5,411 nt of DNA. Source: Candidatus Bathyarchaeota archaeon B26-1. Lineage in GTDB: Archaea; Thermoproteota; Bathyarchaeia; Bathyarchaeales; B26-1. A program made the position numbers and the translations under genes. How positions within the stretch are numbered: position 1 is the stretch's first letter; the number at the start of each line of letters is the position of its first letter. Below are positions 1 through 5,411 of the stretch, one piece after another. The DNA lies in contig LUCD01000106.1 in the NCBI GenBank assembly GCA_001593925.1, positions 1 through 5,411 of the forward strand, read 5' to 3'. The notes below the pieces were generated by a model. The model had not been told where the DNA came from. It saw only the letters and a list, made by a program, of their open reading frames with translations, and made no database searches.

Positions 1-913
1 GCTGGTAAACGGGGTTCCTCCTGAACAACGTAACGCCGTTTACATGTTTCAGGAGTACGCCCTGTTTCCTCACATGACAGTGTGGGAGAACGTCTCTTAC
101 GGCCCTGTTATAAAGGATTGGGAGAGAGACAGGGTGGAGCGTGTAACCTCCGAAATTTTGGAGATGGTTAGGCTGGCGGAGAGGGGAGACGCCTTCCCCC
201 ACGAGCTGAGCGGAGGCATGCAACAGAGGGTTGCCCTAGCTAGGGGGATAGCCTCCGGGGCCAGAATATTACTGCTCGACGAGCCTTTGGGGGCTTTAGA
301 TGCGAGGTTGAGGGTTGACATCAGAACCCAGCTGAGAAACCTCGCTAAGGATCAAGGTCTCACCGTAGTCCACGTCACCCACGATCAGGAGGAGGCCATC
401 ATGATAGCTGATAGGGTAGTAATCTTAAGGGAGGGCAGGATAGAGCAGATAGGCACGCCGTATGAGATATACTCTGAGCCGCGGTCGATCTTCGTCGCAA
501 GCTTCGTTGGTGGCGCAAACTTCATTGAGGGCAACGTCGTTCACGTTGATGGTTATGGTTCAACAGTTGAGCTTCGAGGCGGACTCCGTATCCGTGTCTC
601 CAATCGTGACAAAGACGTGGGCGAGAGAGTGGTCGTCGCCGTGAGGTATGAGGATGTAACCGTTGGAAAAAGGAGGGAAGACGGGTCAAATAACCTCTTA
701 GGCGTAGTGGAGTCCGTGCTCTTCATCGGAGGCTTCATAGAGTACGACGTAAAACTTGAGAACGATGAGATGATTGCCTCCAAGATTCTGTTATCCGAAG
801 CCCGGGAAACCTACAAGACCGGAGAACACGTCGTGGTCTCCTTCCCTCCAGAGAAGTGCTACGTCTTCCCCTACCCGAAGACCAGTCTCCTCAAAGAGAT
901 CGAGGCTGTGTGA
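1..913 (+). CDS. ABC transporter ATP-binding protein, MalK/PotA type (5' end cut by window edge)
   Basis: This is the ATPase subunit of an ABC importer, which would sit on the inner face of the membrane and power uptake. The reading frame is open from base 2 with no stop, and the first visible codons (LVNGVPPEQRNAVYMFQEYALFPHMT) run through the Q-loop, so the ATG at base 44 is internal and the start, including Walker A, lies left of the window. Numbering from that ATG: Q-loop Gln3, signature LSGGMQQR 55-62, Walker B ILLLDEP 75-81, D-loop GALD 83-86, switch His113 in THDQEEA. About residues 160-275 form a C-terminal TOBE/OB-like region ending in a FPYPK motif, as in MalK, PotA and CysA relatives. 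The next gene begins directly after the stop and is a paralogue, suggesting a heterodimeric ATPase. The substrate cannot be told: no permease or binding protein is in view. Confidence 0.93.
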   Translation, partial: LVNGVPPEQRNAVYMFQEYALFPHMTVWENVSYGPVIKDWERDRVERVTSEILEMVRLAERGDAFPHELSGGMQQRVALARGIASGARILLLDEPLGALDARLRVDIRTQLRNLAKDQGLTVVHVTHDQEEAIMIADRVVILREGRIEQIGTPYEIYSEPRSIFVASFVGGANFIEGNVVHVDGYGSTVELRGGLRIRVSNRDKDVGERVVVAVRYEDVTVGKRREDGSNNLLGVVESVLFIGGFIEYDVKLENDEMIASKILLSEARETYKTGEHVVVSFPPEKCYVFPYPKTSLLKEIEAV

Positions 914-2014
914 ATGCCGGAAGTTAAGCTCGTAAACGTAACCAAGAGGTACGGCAGAATCATAGCGAACGATCACATAAACCTGACCATAAAGGATGGA
1001 GAGTACGTCTCGGTTATAGGGCCGAGCGGATGCGGAAAGACAACGCTCATAAAGAGTATAGCAGGCATAATCAAGCCTGATGAAGGCGAAATCTACATAG
1101 ACGGCAGGCTCGTCAACGACCTCCCGATAGAAGAAAGGGGGGTGGGATACGTCTTCCAGAACATAGCGCTGTTCCCGCACATGACTGTGTGGGACAACGT
1201 GGTCTACGGGCCTAAAGTGAGGTGTCTCCCCCCCGAAGAGACGAGAGCCTTAGCCCTTGAGATGCTTGAGATGATCAAGCTGAGCGCTAGGTCGGACGCT
1301 TATCCCTCGGAGCTGAGCGGAGGCACCCAGCAGAAGACTGCTGTGGCAAGGGCCTTGATCTCGAGGGCAAGGCTCCTCCTCCTCGACGAGCCTCTAGGAG
1401 CCCTCGACGTCAAGGTTAGGACGGAACTCCGCTACGAGTTGAGGAGGCTCGTGAAAGACTTGAAGCTGACGGCTCTCCACGTGACCCACGACCAGGAGGA
1501 GGCCATGTCGATCTCAGACCGAGTCGTCGTCATGAGGAAAGGCCGGATAGTTGAGGCTGGAAGCCCCATCGACCTCTACCTCCGGCCGAAGAACATCTTC
1601 ACCGCCAACTTCGTGGGTGAGGCGAACTTTCTTCGGGGGATAGTTGTCCAAATTAACGGGGAAAACTCCGTAATTGAGATCAGGGGAGGCTTGAAGCTCG
1701 TAGCTGAGAGTAAGGGGTGGAAGGTTGGCGACCCCGTGGTGGTAGCCTTCAGGCCGGAGTTCGCCTCTATAGAGATGAAGGAACATCTGAACAGGCTCTC
1801 CGGGAAGATCGTCGATGTCTTATATTCTGGGAGCATCATACGCATTATAATTGAACTGGACAACGGCGACCGAGTCGTCGTCAAGAAAGCGTTAAGGTTC
1901 GAGGAGCCTCAATTCAAGACCGGTGAAAAGATAACGATAAACATTCCTCCTCAAAACATCCTTGTGTATCCCTACCCGAAAGAGGGGTTGGAGAGGGCTT
2001 TAGCATTGGAATAA
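914..2014 (+). CDS. ABC transporter ATP-binding protein, MalK/PotA type, second of pair
   Basis: This complete 366-residue ATPase subunit of an ABC importer has the usual length for MalK-type proteins with a C-terminal TOBE region. Walker A GPSGCGKT is at 36-43, Q-loop Gln82, signature LSGGTQQK 134-141, Walker B LLLLDEP 154-160, GALD 162-165 and switch His191 in THDQEEA. The regulatory/TOBE part covers about 236-355. The ATG at 914 follows the TGA of the upstream paralogue with no gap, so translation is probably coupled; the strand order MPEVKLVNVTKRYG is a normal ABC N-terminus, supporting this start. The signature tail reads QQKTAVARAL, against QQRVALARGI in its partner, a mild divergence. 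All catalytic residues are present, so both subunits of the presumed heterodimer should be able to hydrolyse ATP. Sugar, polyamine, anion and metal importers all use this type, so no substrate is assigned. Confidence 0.96.
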   Translation: MPEVKLVNVTKRYGRIIANDHINLTIKDGEYVSVIGPSGCGKTTLIKSIAGIIKPDEGEIYIDGRLVNDLPIEERGVGYVFQNIALFPHMTVWDNVVYGPKVRCLPPEETRALALEMLEMIKLSARSDAYPSELSGGTQQKTAVARALISRARLLLLDEPLGALDVKVRTELRYELRRLVKDLKLTALHVTHDQEEAMSISDRVVVMRKGRIVEAGSPIDLYLRPKNIFTANFVGEANFLRGIVVQINGENSVIEIRGGLKLVAESKGWKVGDPVVVAFRPEFASIEMKEHLNRLSGKIVDVLYSGSIIRIIIELDNGDRVVVKKALRFEEPQFKTGEKITINIPPQNILVYPYPKEGLERALALE

Positions 2015-2022
2015 TCAGCCTG

Positions 2023-2043
2023 AACCTTTTTGTCTTTAAGGTT
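2023..2043 (+). terminator. Weak hairpin with T-rich loop after the ABC gene pair
   Basis: Nine bases after the stop of the second ABC gene, AACCTT (2023-2028) and AAGGTT (2038-2043) form a perfect 6-bp inverted repeat around a T-rich loop (TTTGTCTTT). Archaeal termination depends mainly on T-runs, and TTTTT at 2027-2031 plus TTT at 2035-2037 would suit. The stem is short and could arise by chance. Confidence 0.35.
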
Positions 2044-2077
2044 GTTCCCGCGGCCCCTAAAAGATATATGCGGAAAA

Positions 2078-2095
2078 GGATAAAACTTAAAAATC
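2078..2095 (+). promoter_or_regulatory. Possible archaeal BRE/TATA promoter for the PhoU-like gene
   Basis: An A-rich stretch (GGATAAAA, 2078-2085) followed by CTTAAAAATC (2086-2095) resembles a BRE plus TATA box. Transcription starting 22-27 bases downstream (about 2112-2118) would leave a short leader containing AGGAG at 2125-2129 and then TTG/ATG at 2137/2140. A second A/T-rich candidate, TAAAAGATATAT (2058-2069), lies upstream. This placement argues that bases 2068-2136 are control sequence and not coding. It is inferred from pattern only. Confidence 0.4.
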
Positions 2096-2124
2096 CTCCT
2101 CCCGTAGTGAGATATGTCCGCTTT

Positions 2125-2129
2125 AGGAG
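2125..2129 (+). promoter_or_regulatory. Shine-Dalgarno site that decides the PhoU-like start
   Basis: AGGAG lies 7 bases before TTG 2137 and 10 bases before ATG 2140. No comparable site precedes the ATG at 2068 that opens the longest frame (upstream bases are CCCCTAAAAGATAT). It therefore supports initiation at 2137 or 2140. Confidence 0.55.
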
Positions 2130-2139
2130 TTCTACGTTG

Positions 2140-2796
2140 ATGGAGCGGTGGTTCGAGAAGAGGCGTAAGATCAGGGTTCTCGATATAGCCTACAGACAGA
2201 TGACCCTAGCCCTAGACACAGTCAACGACTTGGAGAAGGCTGTTAAGGAAGTATCGGTCGGGAAGATCGACTCCGCGGAGAAGACAATCAGCAGGCTTTT
2301 CTTGATCGAAGAGGAGATCGACAACCTTAGGAGGAGAGTCTTTGAGGAGCTCACGAAGGGAAGCCTACCCTCCAGAGATCGCGAAGACATAATGCACTTG
2401 GTCAAGAGGCTCGACGTCATGGCCGACCACGTCAAGGACTCCGCTAGGAACGTCCTAATCCTGGTCGGGTACGAGATACCAAAGGATCTGTGGGACATCT
2501 ACTCCCAGATGTCCTCCGACGTGGTGAGGTGTGCCTCAACCCTCCGGGAGAGCCTTAAGAAACTGAACGAGGACCCCTCTGAGGCTAGAGCTATGTCCCT
2601 CAGGGTTGAGGACTTCGAGAAGGCTGTGGACGAGAGGTACTTGGAGGCGAAGGCTCAGCTCCTAAGGTACGGAGAGAAGATCAACCCTTCGATCCTGATG
2701 ATCCTGAAGGACTTGGCCGAATCGATGGAGTCCGTGGCTGACAGCTGCGCCGACACGGCTGACTACGTTCGCATCCTAACGGTCTCCTTCAAGTAG
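2140..2796 (+). CDS. PhoU-like protein, DUF47 family
   Basis: This is a soluble, almost entirely helical protein of 218 residues when started at ATG 2140 (MERWFEKRRK). It fits the DUF47/PhoU-divergent family, usually about 210-220 residues, whose three-helix bundles bind metal clusters through acidic ExxxD-type motifs and which often sit beside phosphate transport genes. Candidate motifs are EEEIDNL in the first half, RLDVMADHVKD in the middle and DLAESMESVADSCADTADYV near the C-terminus. The frame stays open back to ATG 2068, adding 24 residues (MRKRIKLKNPPPVV...), but that stretch is basic, proline-containing and overlaps a TATA-like box. An AGGAG site precedes 2137/2140, and WF followed by basic residues is a common N-terminus in the family. 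It lies about 125 bases after the ABC pair on the same strand, with its own putative promoter. A role in phosphate handling is suggested by family only; no phosphate permease is visible. Confidence 0.85.
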   Translation: MERWFEKRRKIRVLDIAYRQMTLALDTVNDLEKAVKEVSVGKIDSAEKTISRLFLIEEEIDNLRRRVFEELTKGSLPSRDREDIMHLVKRLDVMADHVKDSARNVLILVGYEIPKDLWDIYSQMSSDVVRCASTLRESLKKLNEDPSEARAMSLRVEDFEKAVDERYLEAKAQLLRYGEKINPSILMILKDLAESMESVADSCADTADYVRILTVSFK

Positions 2797-2881
2797 GCTT
2801 TCCCATCCCTGAGCTAGACTCTGTTAAGGAAACCCTAAGAATCCACCTCCACGGTGTTCCTGTGAAGAGTTGACTCGAGAA

Positions 2882-3265
2882 TTAGATGTTTCCATCCGCC
2901 TCTCTCTGTTTCTTGGAGGCTCCTTTAACCATTCGAGGCTTAACCGGTTTCATTACCCTCAGCATCTTGTAAAATGCGTAGATAAGACAGATAGTGAAGG
3001 CTTCTCCAGTCAGGATTGCGGATGCCAAGGAGATGCTTTGGGGGAGTAGGTTAAGCGAGTGGAATAAAGCTATGATCCTGCCTACGGCGAAGGTGCATGT
3101 GCCTACCACCATCGCTTGTAAGGCTCTAACGGTCTCGTCCCTCTTTAGGAAGATTCGGCTGAGGGCGTATTCAGGCTTCCTCCCCCCATAGATTTTAACC
3201 ATGAGCGAGAGGATTAACGCGGCGCCTATCGTCAGCGAAGCCGTAAGGAAGACTGCGAGGTTCAT
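2882..3265 (-). CDS. Small three-helix membrane protein, paralogue of its upstream neighbour
   Basis: I do not recognise a named family. The 127-residue protein has hydrophobic segments at about 2-24, 50-69 and 80-104, and a basic C-terminal tail (KPVKPRMVKGASKKQR). The loop after helix 1 carries R37-I-F-L-K-R42 and R47, and helix 3 ends YAFYK (96-100). The same elements at the same order occur in the preceding gene, so the two are tandem paralogues. By the positive-inside rule, the loop and C-terminus would be cytoplasmic and the N-terminus outside. The ATG overlaps the TGA of the upstream gene (ATGA), with AAAGGA just before it, so translation is coupled. It is the last gene of the signalling operon. 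A membrane anchor or sensor role for the cytoplasmic V4R/roadblock/GTPase proteins is inference from context. Confidence 0.85.
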   Translation of the reverse strand: MNLAVFLTASLTIGAALILSLMVKIYGGRKPEYALSRIFLKRDETVRALQAMVVGTCTFAVGRIIALFHSLNLLPQSISLASAILTGEAFTICLIYAFYKMLRVMKPVKPRMVKGASKKQREADGNI

Positions 3266-3576
3266 CCTTTAACAACCCCGTAGAACTTATAGAGAGCATA
3301 CAGGAAGAAGAGGATCGAGAGGTTCACGGAGTACCTTCCGACCTCCGTTAAGAGTTCTCCCTCGCTGAGATCGGTAACTGAGAAGACGAAGAGAAGGAAT
3401 AAGGCTATAACAAAAGAAGAGAAGACCCTCGAGGCGTCCCTCCTCTTGAGAAACATCCTCCCCGTAGTGATCGCGCGCCTCTTAAACATGAAGAGCAGTC
3501 TGAGGCTGTACCATATCATGAGGAGGGAGACGAGGAAGGAGTATAACATTCTCAGAGTGAATATCAGGTCCGTCAT
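3262..3576 (-). CDS. Small three-helix membrane protein of the signalling operon
   Basis: This 104-residue protein, of no family I recognise, has three hydrophobic segments at about 5-30, 51-68 and 82-102. Between helices 1 and 2 is a strongly basic loop (FKRRAITTGR, then R40-M-F-L-K-R45, and R50), predicted cytoplasmic. A short acidic stretch (DLSEGELLTE) between helices 2 and 3 would face outside. Helix 3 ends YALYK (93-97). The R-x-F-L-K-R-x4-R and Y-A-x-Y-K motifs are shared with the following gene, marking a tandem duplication. The start ATG overlaps the TGA of the V4R gene by four bases, and the stop overlaps the next ATG in the same way. Neither membrane protein shows a large extracellular domain, so any sensing would be within the membrane, via a partner, or the pair simply anchors the complex. 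Confidence 0.85.
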   Translation of the reverse strand: MTDLIFTLRMLYSFLVSLLMIWYSLRLLFMFKRRAITTGRMFLKRRDASRVFSSFVIALFLLFVFSVTDLSEGELLTEVGRYSVNLSILFFLYALYKFYGVVKG

Positions 3577-4190
3577 GGCGTGACGAGGCTTCCTTTACGT
3601 TGAACCCTCCTTACCTCGAATTTACAGTACTCGTCTCCTGCGGCCTTACACTTCTTCTCTGTTACTCGGAACTTGCCTCCGGTTATTCCCTCAAGGAGCC
3701 CTTTCAGATATCCGGTTACGAAGTAGCATTGGGGAGTCTCCTTCTCTCCGCTCATCCCTAGAATGGCGTCGGCTTCGAAACAGTTCTTTATGATTATGGT
3801 TCCCTCACCGGTCTCCATGTCGATCCCTTCGGTGGTGATCTTTCCCCAGCCTACGGCGGCGTAGATTACCGGTAGCGTGGAGAGGACGGTATGCAAGTTG
3901 AAGCTCAAGTTAAACTTCTCAAGGTTTTTCCGCCATCCCTCCTCAGCCTCTATCCTCCCCGACTCTTCCCCTTGAGCCCTCAGGATGGCGGGCCCGGCTT
4001 TGCCCGCCAGCTTCTCGGCGGCCTCATGCAATATGGCGAAGCTTAAGGTTCCCACGATTATGCTTCTGAGGCCCGAGATCGTGAATATTCCGTCCTCCCT
4101 ATTTATCTCCATCAGTTTCTTGGCGTCGAAGACCCCTTTCTCGAAGACTTCCCGGATAATCGCGAGTTTTATTCTCTCCGTTAACAGCAT
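3573..4190 (-). CDS. V4R (4-vinyl reductase-type) domain protein
   Basis: This is a cytoplasmic protein of 205 residues. The V4R domain occupies about 105-193, with the family pattern: NCFEAD around Cys137, PQCYFVTGYLKGLLEG around Cys155, and a terminal E-K-K-C181...G-D-E-Y-C189-K-F-E-V. V4R domains fold like NO-sensing and TRAPP/Bet3 proteins and bind small molecules or metal; in regulators such as XylR-type proteins they serve as sensor modules. The region before it (1-100) includes helical parts (HEAAEKLAGKAGPAIL) typical of these stand-alone proteins. No DNA-binding helix-turn-helix or enzyme domain is evident, so it is probably a sensor or adaptor. ATG 4190 is preceded by AAGGAG overlapping the stop of the roadblock gene (7-base gap), and the stop overlaps the next gene's start. 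The ligand is unknown. Confidence 0.9.
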   Translation of the reverse strand: MLLTERIKLAIIREVFEKGVFDAKKLMEINREDGIFTISGLRSIIVGTLSFAILHEAAEKLAGKAGPAILRAQGEESGRIEAEEGWRKNLEKFNLSFNLHTVLSTLPVIYAAVGWGKITTEGIDMETGEGTIIIKNCFEADAILGMSGEKETPQCYFVTGYLKGLLEGITGGKFRVTEKKCKAAGDEYCKFEVRRVQRKGSLVTP

Positions 4191-4197
4191 GGCTCCT

Positions 4198-4533
4198 TCA
4201 CTCCAAGAGCTTAGCGATCCTCCGGCTGGCCTCCCCGATCTTGAGGAGGATGAGTCCTAAAGGCGCCTCGGGAGCCGTCAGAACTACGAGCAAGGCGTTT
4301 GAACCCGCGCCGATCGAGATCATCTTCCCAGACTCCCCTTCAACGATCACCCTTCTGATATCTCCGGCTTTAACCTCGCTCATGGCTGTTTCGGCGGCGC
4401 CCGTCATCGTAGCCGTCATGGCGGCGAATGTTTCGGCGTCTATCTCGCCCATAACATCAGAGGCTATTAGGAGGCCATCCCTCGTCACGGCCGCCGAGGC
4501 GTTTATTCCTCCAACCTTCCTGAGGTCGCTCAA
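4198..4533 (-). CDS. Roadblock/LC7 domain protein (probable GTPase regulator)
   Basis: Roadblock/LC7 proteins are small alpha-beta dimers, such as MglB, that bind Ras-like GTPases and control their nucleotide state. Here GGINASAAVTRDGLLIASDV gives the first two strands with the typical RDGLLIAS turn; helix 2 runs through the Ala/Met/Thr-rich stretch; VIVEGESGKMISIGAGSNALLVVLT gives the remaining strands, followed by the last helix (LGLILLKIGEASRRIAKLL). From TTG 4533 it is 111 residues, but this start cuts off most of the first helix that the family usually has, and its GGAGG is only two bases away. The frame continues upstream as SLPVKSLIEEVLSDLRKVGG, which looks like that missing helix, back to the stop of the GTPase gene in the same frame. 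No ATG, GTG or TTG exists there; a CTG at 4569 with a GGTGA site 6 bases before it would give 123 residues. The family call is firm; the start is uncertain. Confidence 0.9.
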   Translation of the reverse strand: MSDLRKVGGINASAAVTRDGLLIASDVMGEIDAETFAAMTATMTGAAETAMSEVKAGDIRRVIVEGESGKMISIGAGSNALLVVLTAPEAPLGLILLKIGEASRRIAKLLE

Positions 4534-4575
4534 AACCTCCTCTATTAAGGATTTAACGGGTAAAGACAGAGCTTC

Positions 4576-4585
4576 TCACCCCTCC
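4576..4585 (-). promoter_or_regulatory. Shine-Dalgarno site over the GTPase stop codon, pointing to a CTG start for the roadblock gene
   Basis: On the minus strand, GGAGGGGTGA ends with the TGA stop of the GTPase gene. Its GGTGA lies 6 bases before CTG 4569, a normal archaeal spacing, while the nearest standard start in frame (TTG 4533) is over 40 bases away. It supports an upstream, non-standard start for the roadblock gene. Confidence 0.4.
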
Positions 4586-5411
4586 TCAATCAACTTTTTT
4601 AGTAAGGCATCTAGGGCTTTAATCACGTTCTTCTTCTCCGTCGCAACGGTTTCTACGACCGGCACGTCCTCCGGGATGTGCATCCTCCTCCGAATCTCAT
4701 CTGCAGATAGAGCGTTCGGTAGGTCCTGTTTGTTGGCAACTACAACGTAGGGGAGCCCGTAGACCCCCGACTTATGCATCATCTCTATCGCTCTGGGGAA
4801 CTCTTCAGGCTTCGTGCTGTCCACGACGAGGATCACCCCTAAGGAGTCTCCTCCCAGAACGTCGAGTATGGGGTCGAACCTAGGCTGACCCACCGTGCCG
4901 AAGAGGTCGACCGAGAAACCCTTATACTCGACGTGGCCGAAGTCCAAGGCTATGGTCGTACCCATCCTCTGAACACTTACAGCCCTACTGGACAATGCGT
5001 GGACTATGGTCGTCTTCCCCGCGTGATAGGGGCCGGTTACGAGAATCTTGGGAACGTAAACCCTCAGCCCCCCGGGCTTAGCGTACTTGAAAGGTGTGAA
5101 TCTCCTCTTCTCTAAGGGTTTCCCATCGACCTTCGTTACGGTCAAGACCTCGCTTGCAACTATCCGCTTCAGAGCCTTCAAATCTATAACTGTGTCGAAG
5201 ATATGCTCGATCTTAGACCTGATATCATCGGGGTACCCCCACTCCGTGTAGATGTAGATGCCGCTTATGTCGTAAGCTAGGCAGTATCTGCGCCATCCCT
5301 CAACGTTCGATAGGATTCTTGGGCCGCACTGATCTATAAGCGTGTTCAAAGAGTCGAAGAGGACGATTGTCCCTTCTCCCTTAGCCTTTAAAGCCTCCAA
5401 AACGGCTTCGT
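4576..5411 (-). CDS. RecA/KaiC-like ATPase domain fused to a COG2229-type small GTPase (5' end cut by window edge)
   Basis: The frame is open to the right edge (EAV precedes the TTG at 5400), so the start and probably a Walker A-bearing ATPase half lie outside. Numbering from that TTG: 11-16 TIVLFD is a Walker B strand, and GIYIYTEWGYPDDIRSKIEH then FDTVIDL (about 47-74) match the late strands of RecA/KaiC-type domains. After a linker ending KPGGLRVYVPK, a Ras-like GTPase begins at about 117: G1 GPYHAGKTT 123-131, G2 Thr148/149 in GTTIALDFG, G3 DLFGTVGQ 165-172, G4 NKQD 223-226, G5 near ETVAT 250-254. The order and the ALDFG segment resemble COG2229 GTPases, including CvnD of Streptomyces conservons, which are encoded with roadblock proteins, as here. 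No membrane segment is seen. It likely acts as the nucleotide switch of the operon. The GTPase call is firm; the KaiC-like assignment of the N-terminal part is good but rests on a fragment. Confidence 0.88.
   Translation of the reverse strand, partial: EAVLEALKAKGEGTIVLFDSLNTLIDQCGPRILSNVEGWRRYCLAYDISGIYIYTEWGYPDDIRSKIEHIFDTVIDLKALKRIVASEVLTVTKVDGKPLEKRRFTPFKYAKPGGLRVYVPKILVTGPYHAGKTTIVHALSSRAVSVQRMGTTIALDFGHVEYKGFSVDLFGTVGQPRFDPILDVLGGDSLGVILVVDSTKPEEFPRAIEMMHKSGVYGLPYVVVANKQDLPNALSADEIRRRMHIPEDVPVVETVATEKKNVIKALDALLKKLIEEG

Noticed and set aside
44..913. ATG at 44 as the true start of the first ABC ATPase
   Set aside because: The frame is open to the left edge and the codons before it encode the expected Q-loop approach; Walker A must lie outside the window.
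791..1180. 129-residue minus-strand open frame across the junction of the two ABC genes
   Set aside because: It is antisense to conserved Walker A coding sequence and has no recognisable domain.
2068..2139. 24-residue N-terminal extension of the PhoU-like protein
   Set aside because: It overlaps TATA-like sequence, lacks a ribosome site and exceeds the usual family length; a start at 2137 or 2140 fits better.
2797..2881. Convergent intergenic gap searched for a terminator, small RNA or small gene
   Set aside because: No T-run, stable hairpin or ribosome site with an open frame was seen.
4241..4750. 169-residue plus-strand open frame
   Set aside because: It lies antisense to the roadblock and GTPase genes, which carry clear family motifs; its Ser/Thr/Ala/Ile-rich composition is typical of a shadow frame.
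1..5411. CRISPR array, insertion sequence, tRNA or integration site
   Set aside because: No regularly spaced repeats, terminal inverted repeats, transposase motifs or tRNA-like cloverleaf were seen on either strand.

Overview
The window looks archaeal, most likely from a thermophilic member of the TACK group (Thermoproteota in the broad sense). The signs are tightly packed genes joined by 4-base ATGA overlaps or gaps of a few bases, AG-rich Shine-Dalgarno sites (GGAGG, GGTGA), TTG-type starts, heavy AGG/AGA arginine use, an A/T-rich TATA-like box before a gene, and protein families common in archaea (MalK-type ABC ATPases in pairs, PhoU-like DUF47, roadblock/LC7, V4R, RecA-like ATPase joined to a small GTPase). 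No RNA gene is visible, so the lineage is an inference and cannot be narrowed further.

Left part, plus strand (1-2796). Two MalK/PotA-type ABC transporter ATP-binding subunits lie back to back with no spacing. The first is cut by the window edge and lacks its Walker A; the second is complete. They probably form a heterodimeric ATPase for an importer whose permeases and binding protein would lie further left. After a 120-130 base gap holding a weak terminator-like hairpin and TATA-like boxes comes a PhoU-like (DUF47) helical protein, probably transcribed from its own promoter. Its best start is about 24 codons inside the longest open frame.

Middle (2797-2881). This is a short convergent intergenic gap with nothing recognisable.

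Right part, minus strand (2882-5411). This is one compact operon read right to left: (1) a protein, cut by the right edge, joining the C-terminal half of a RecA/KaiC-like ATPase domain to a small Ras-like GTPase of the kind related to COG2229/CvnD; (2) a roadblock/LC7 protein, the usual partner of such GTPases; (3) a V4R-domain protein with a four-cysteine pattern; (4) and (5) two small three-helix membrane proteins that are paralogues of each other. Together they look like a membrane-linked signalling module: paired membrane subunits, a possible ligand or metal sensor (V4R), a GTPase regulator (roadblock) and an ATPase-GTPase switch. The individual domains are known families. The fused switch and the paralogous membrane pair are the least explained parts and the best candidates for something undescribed.
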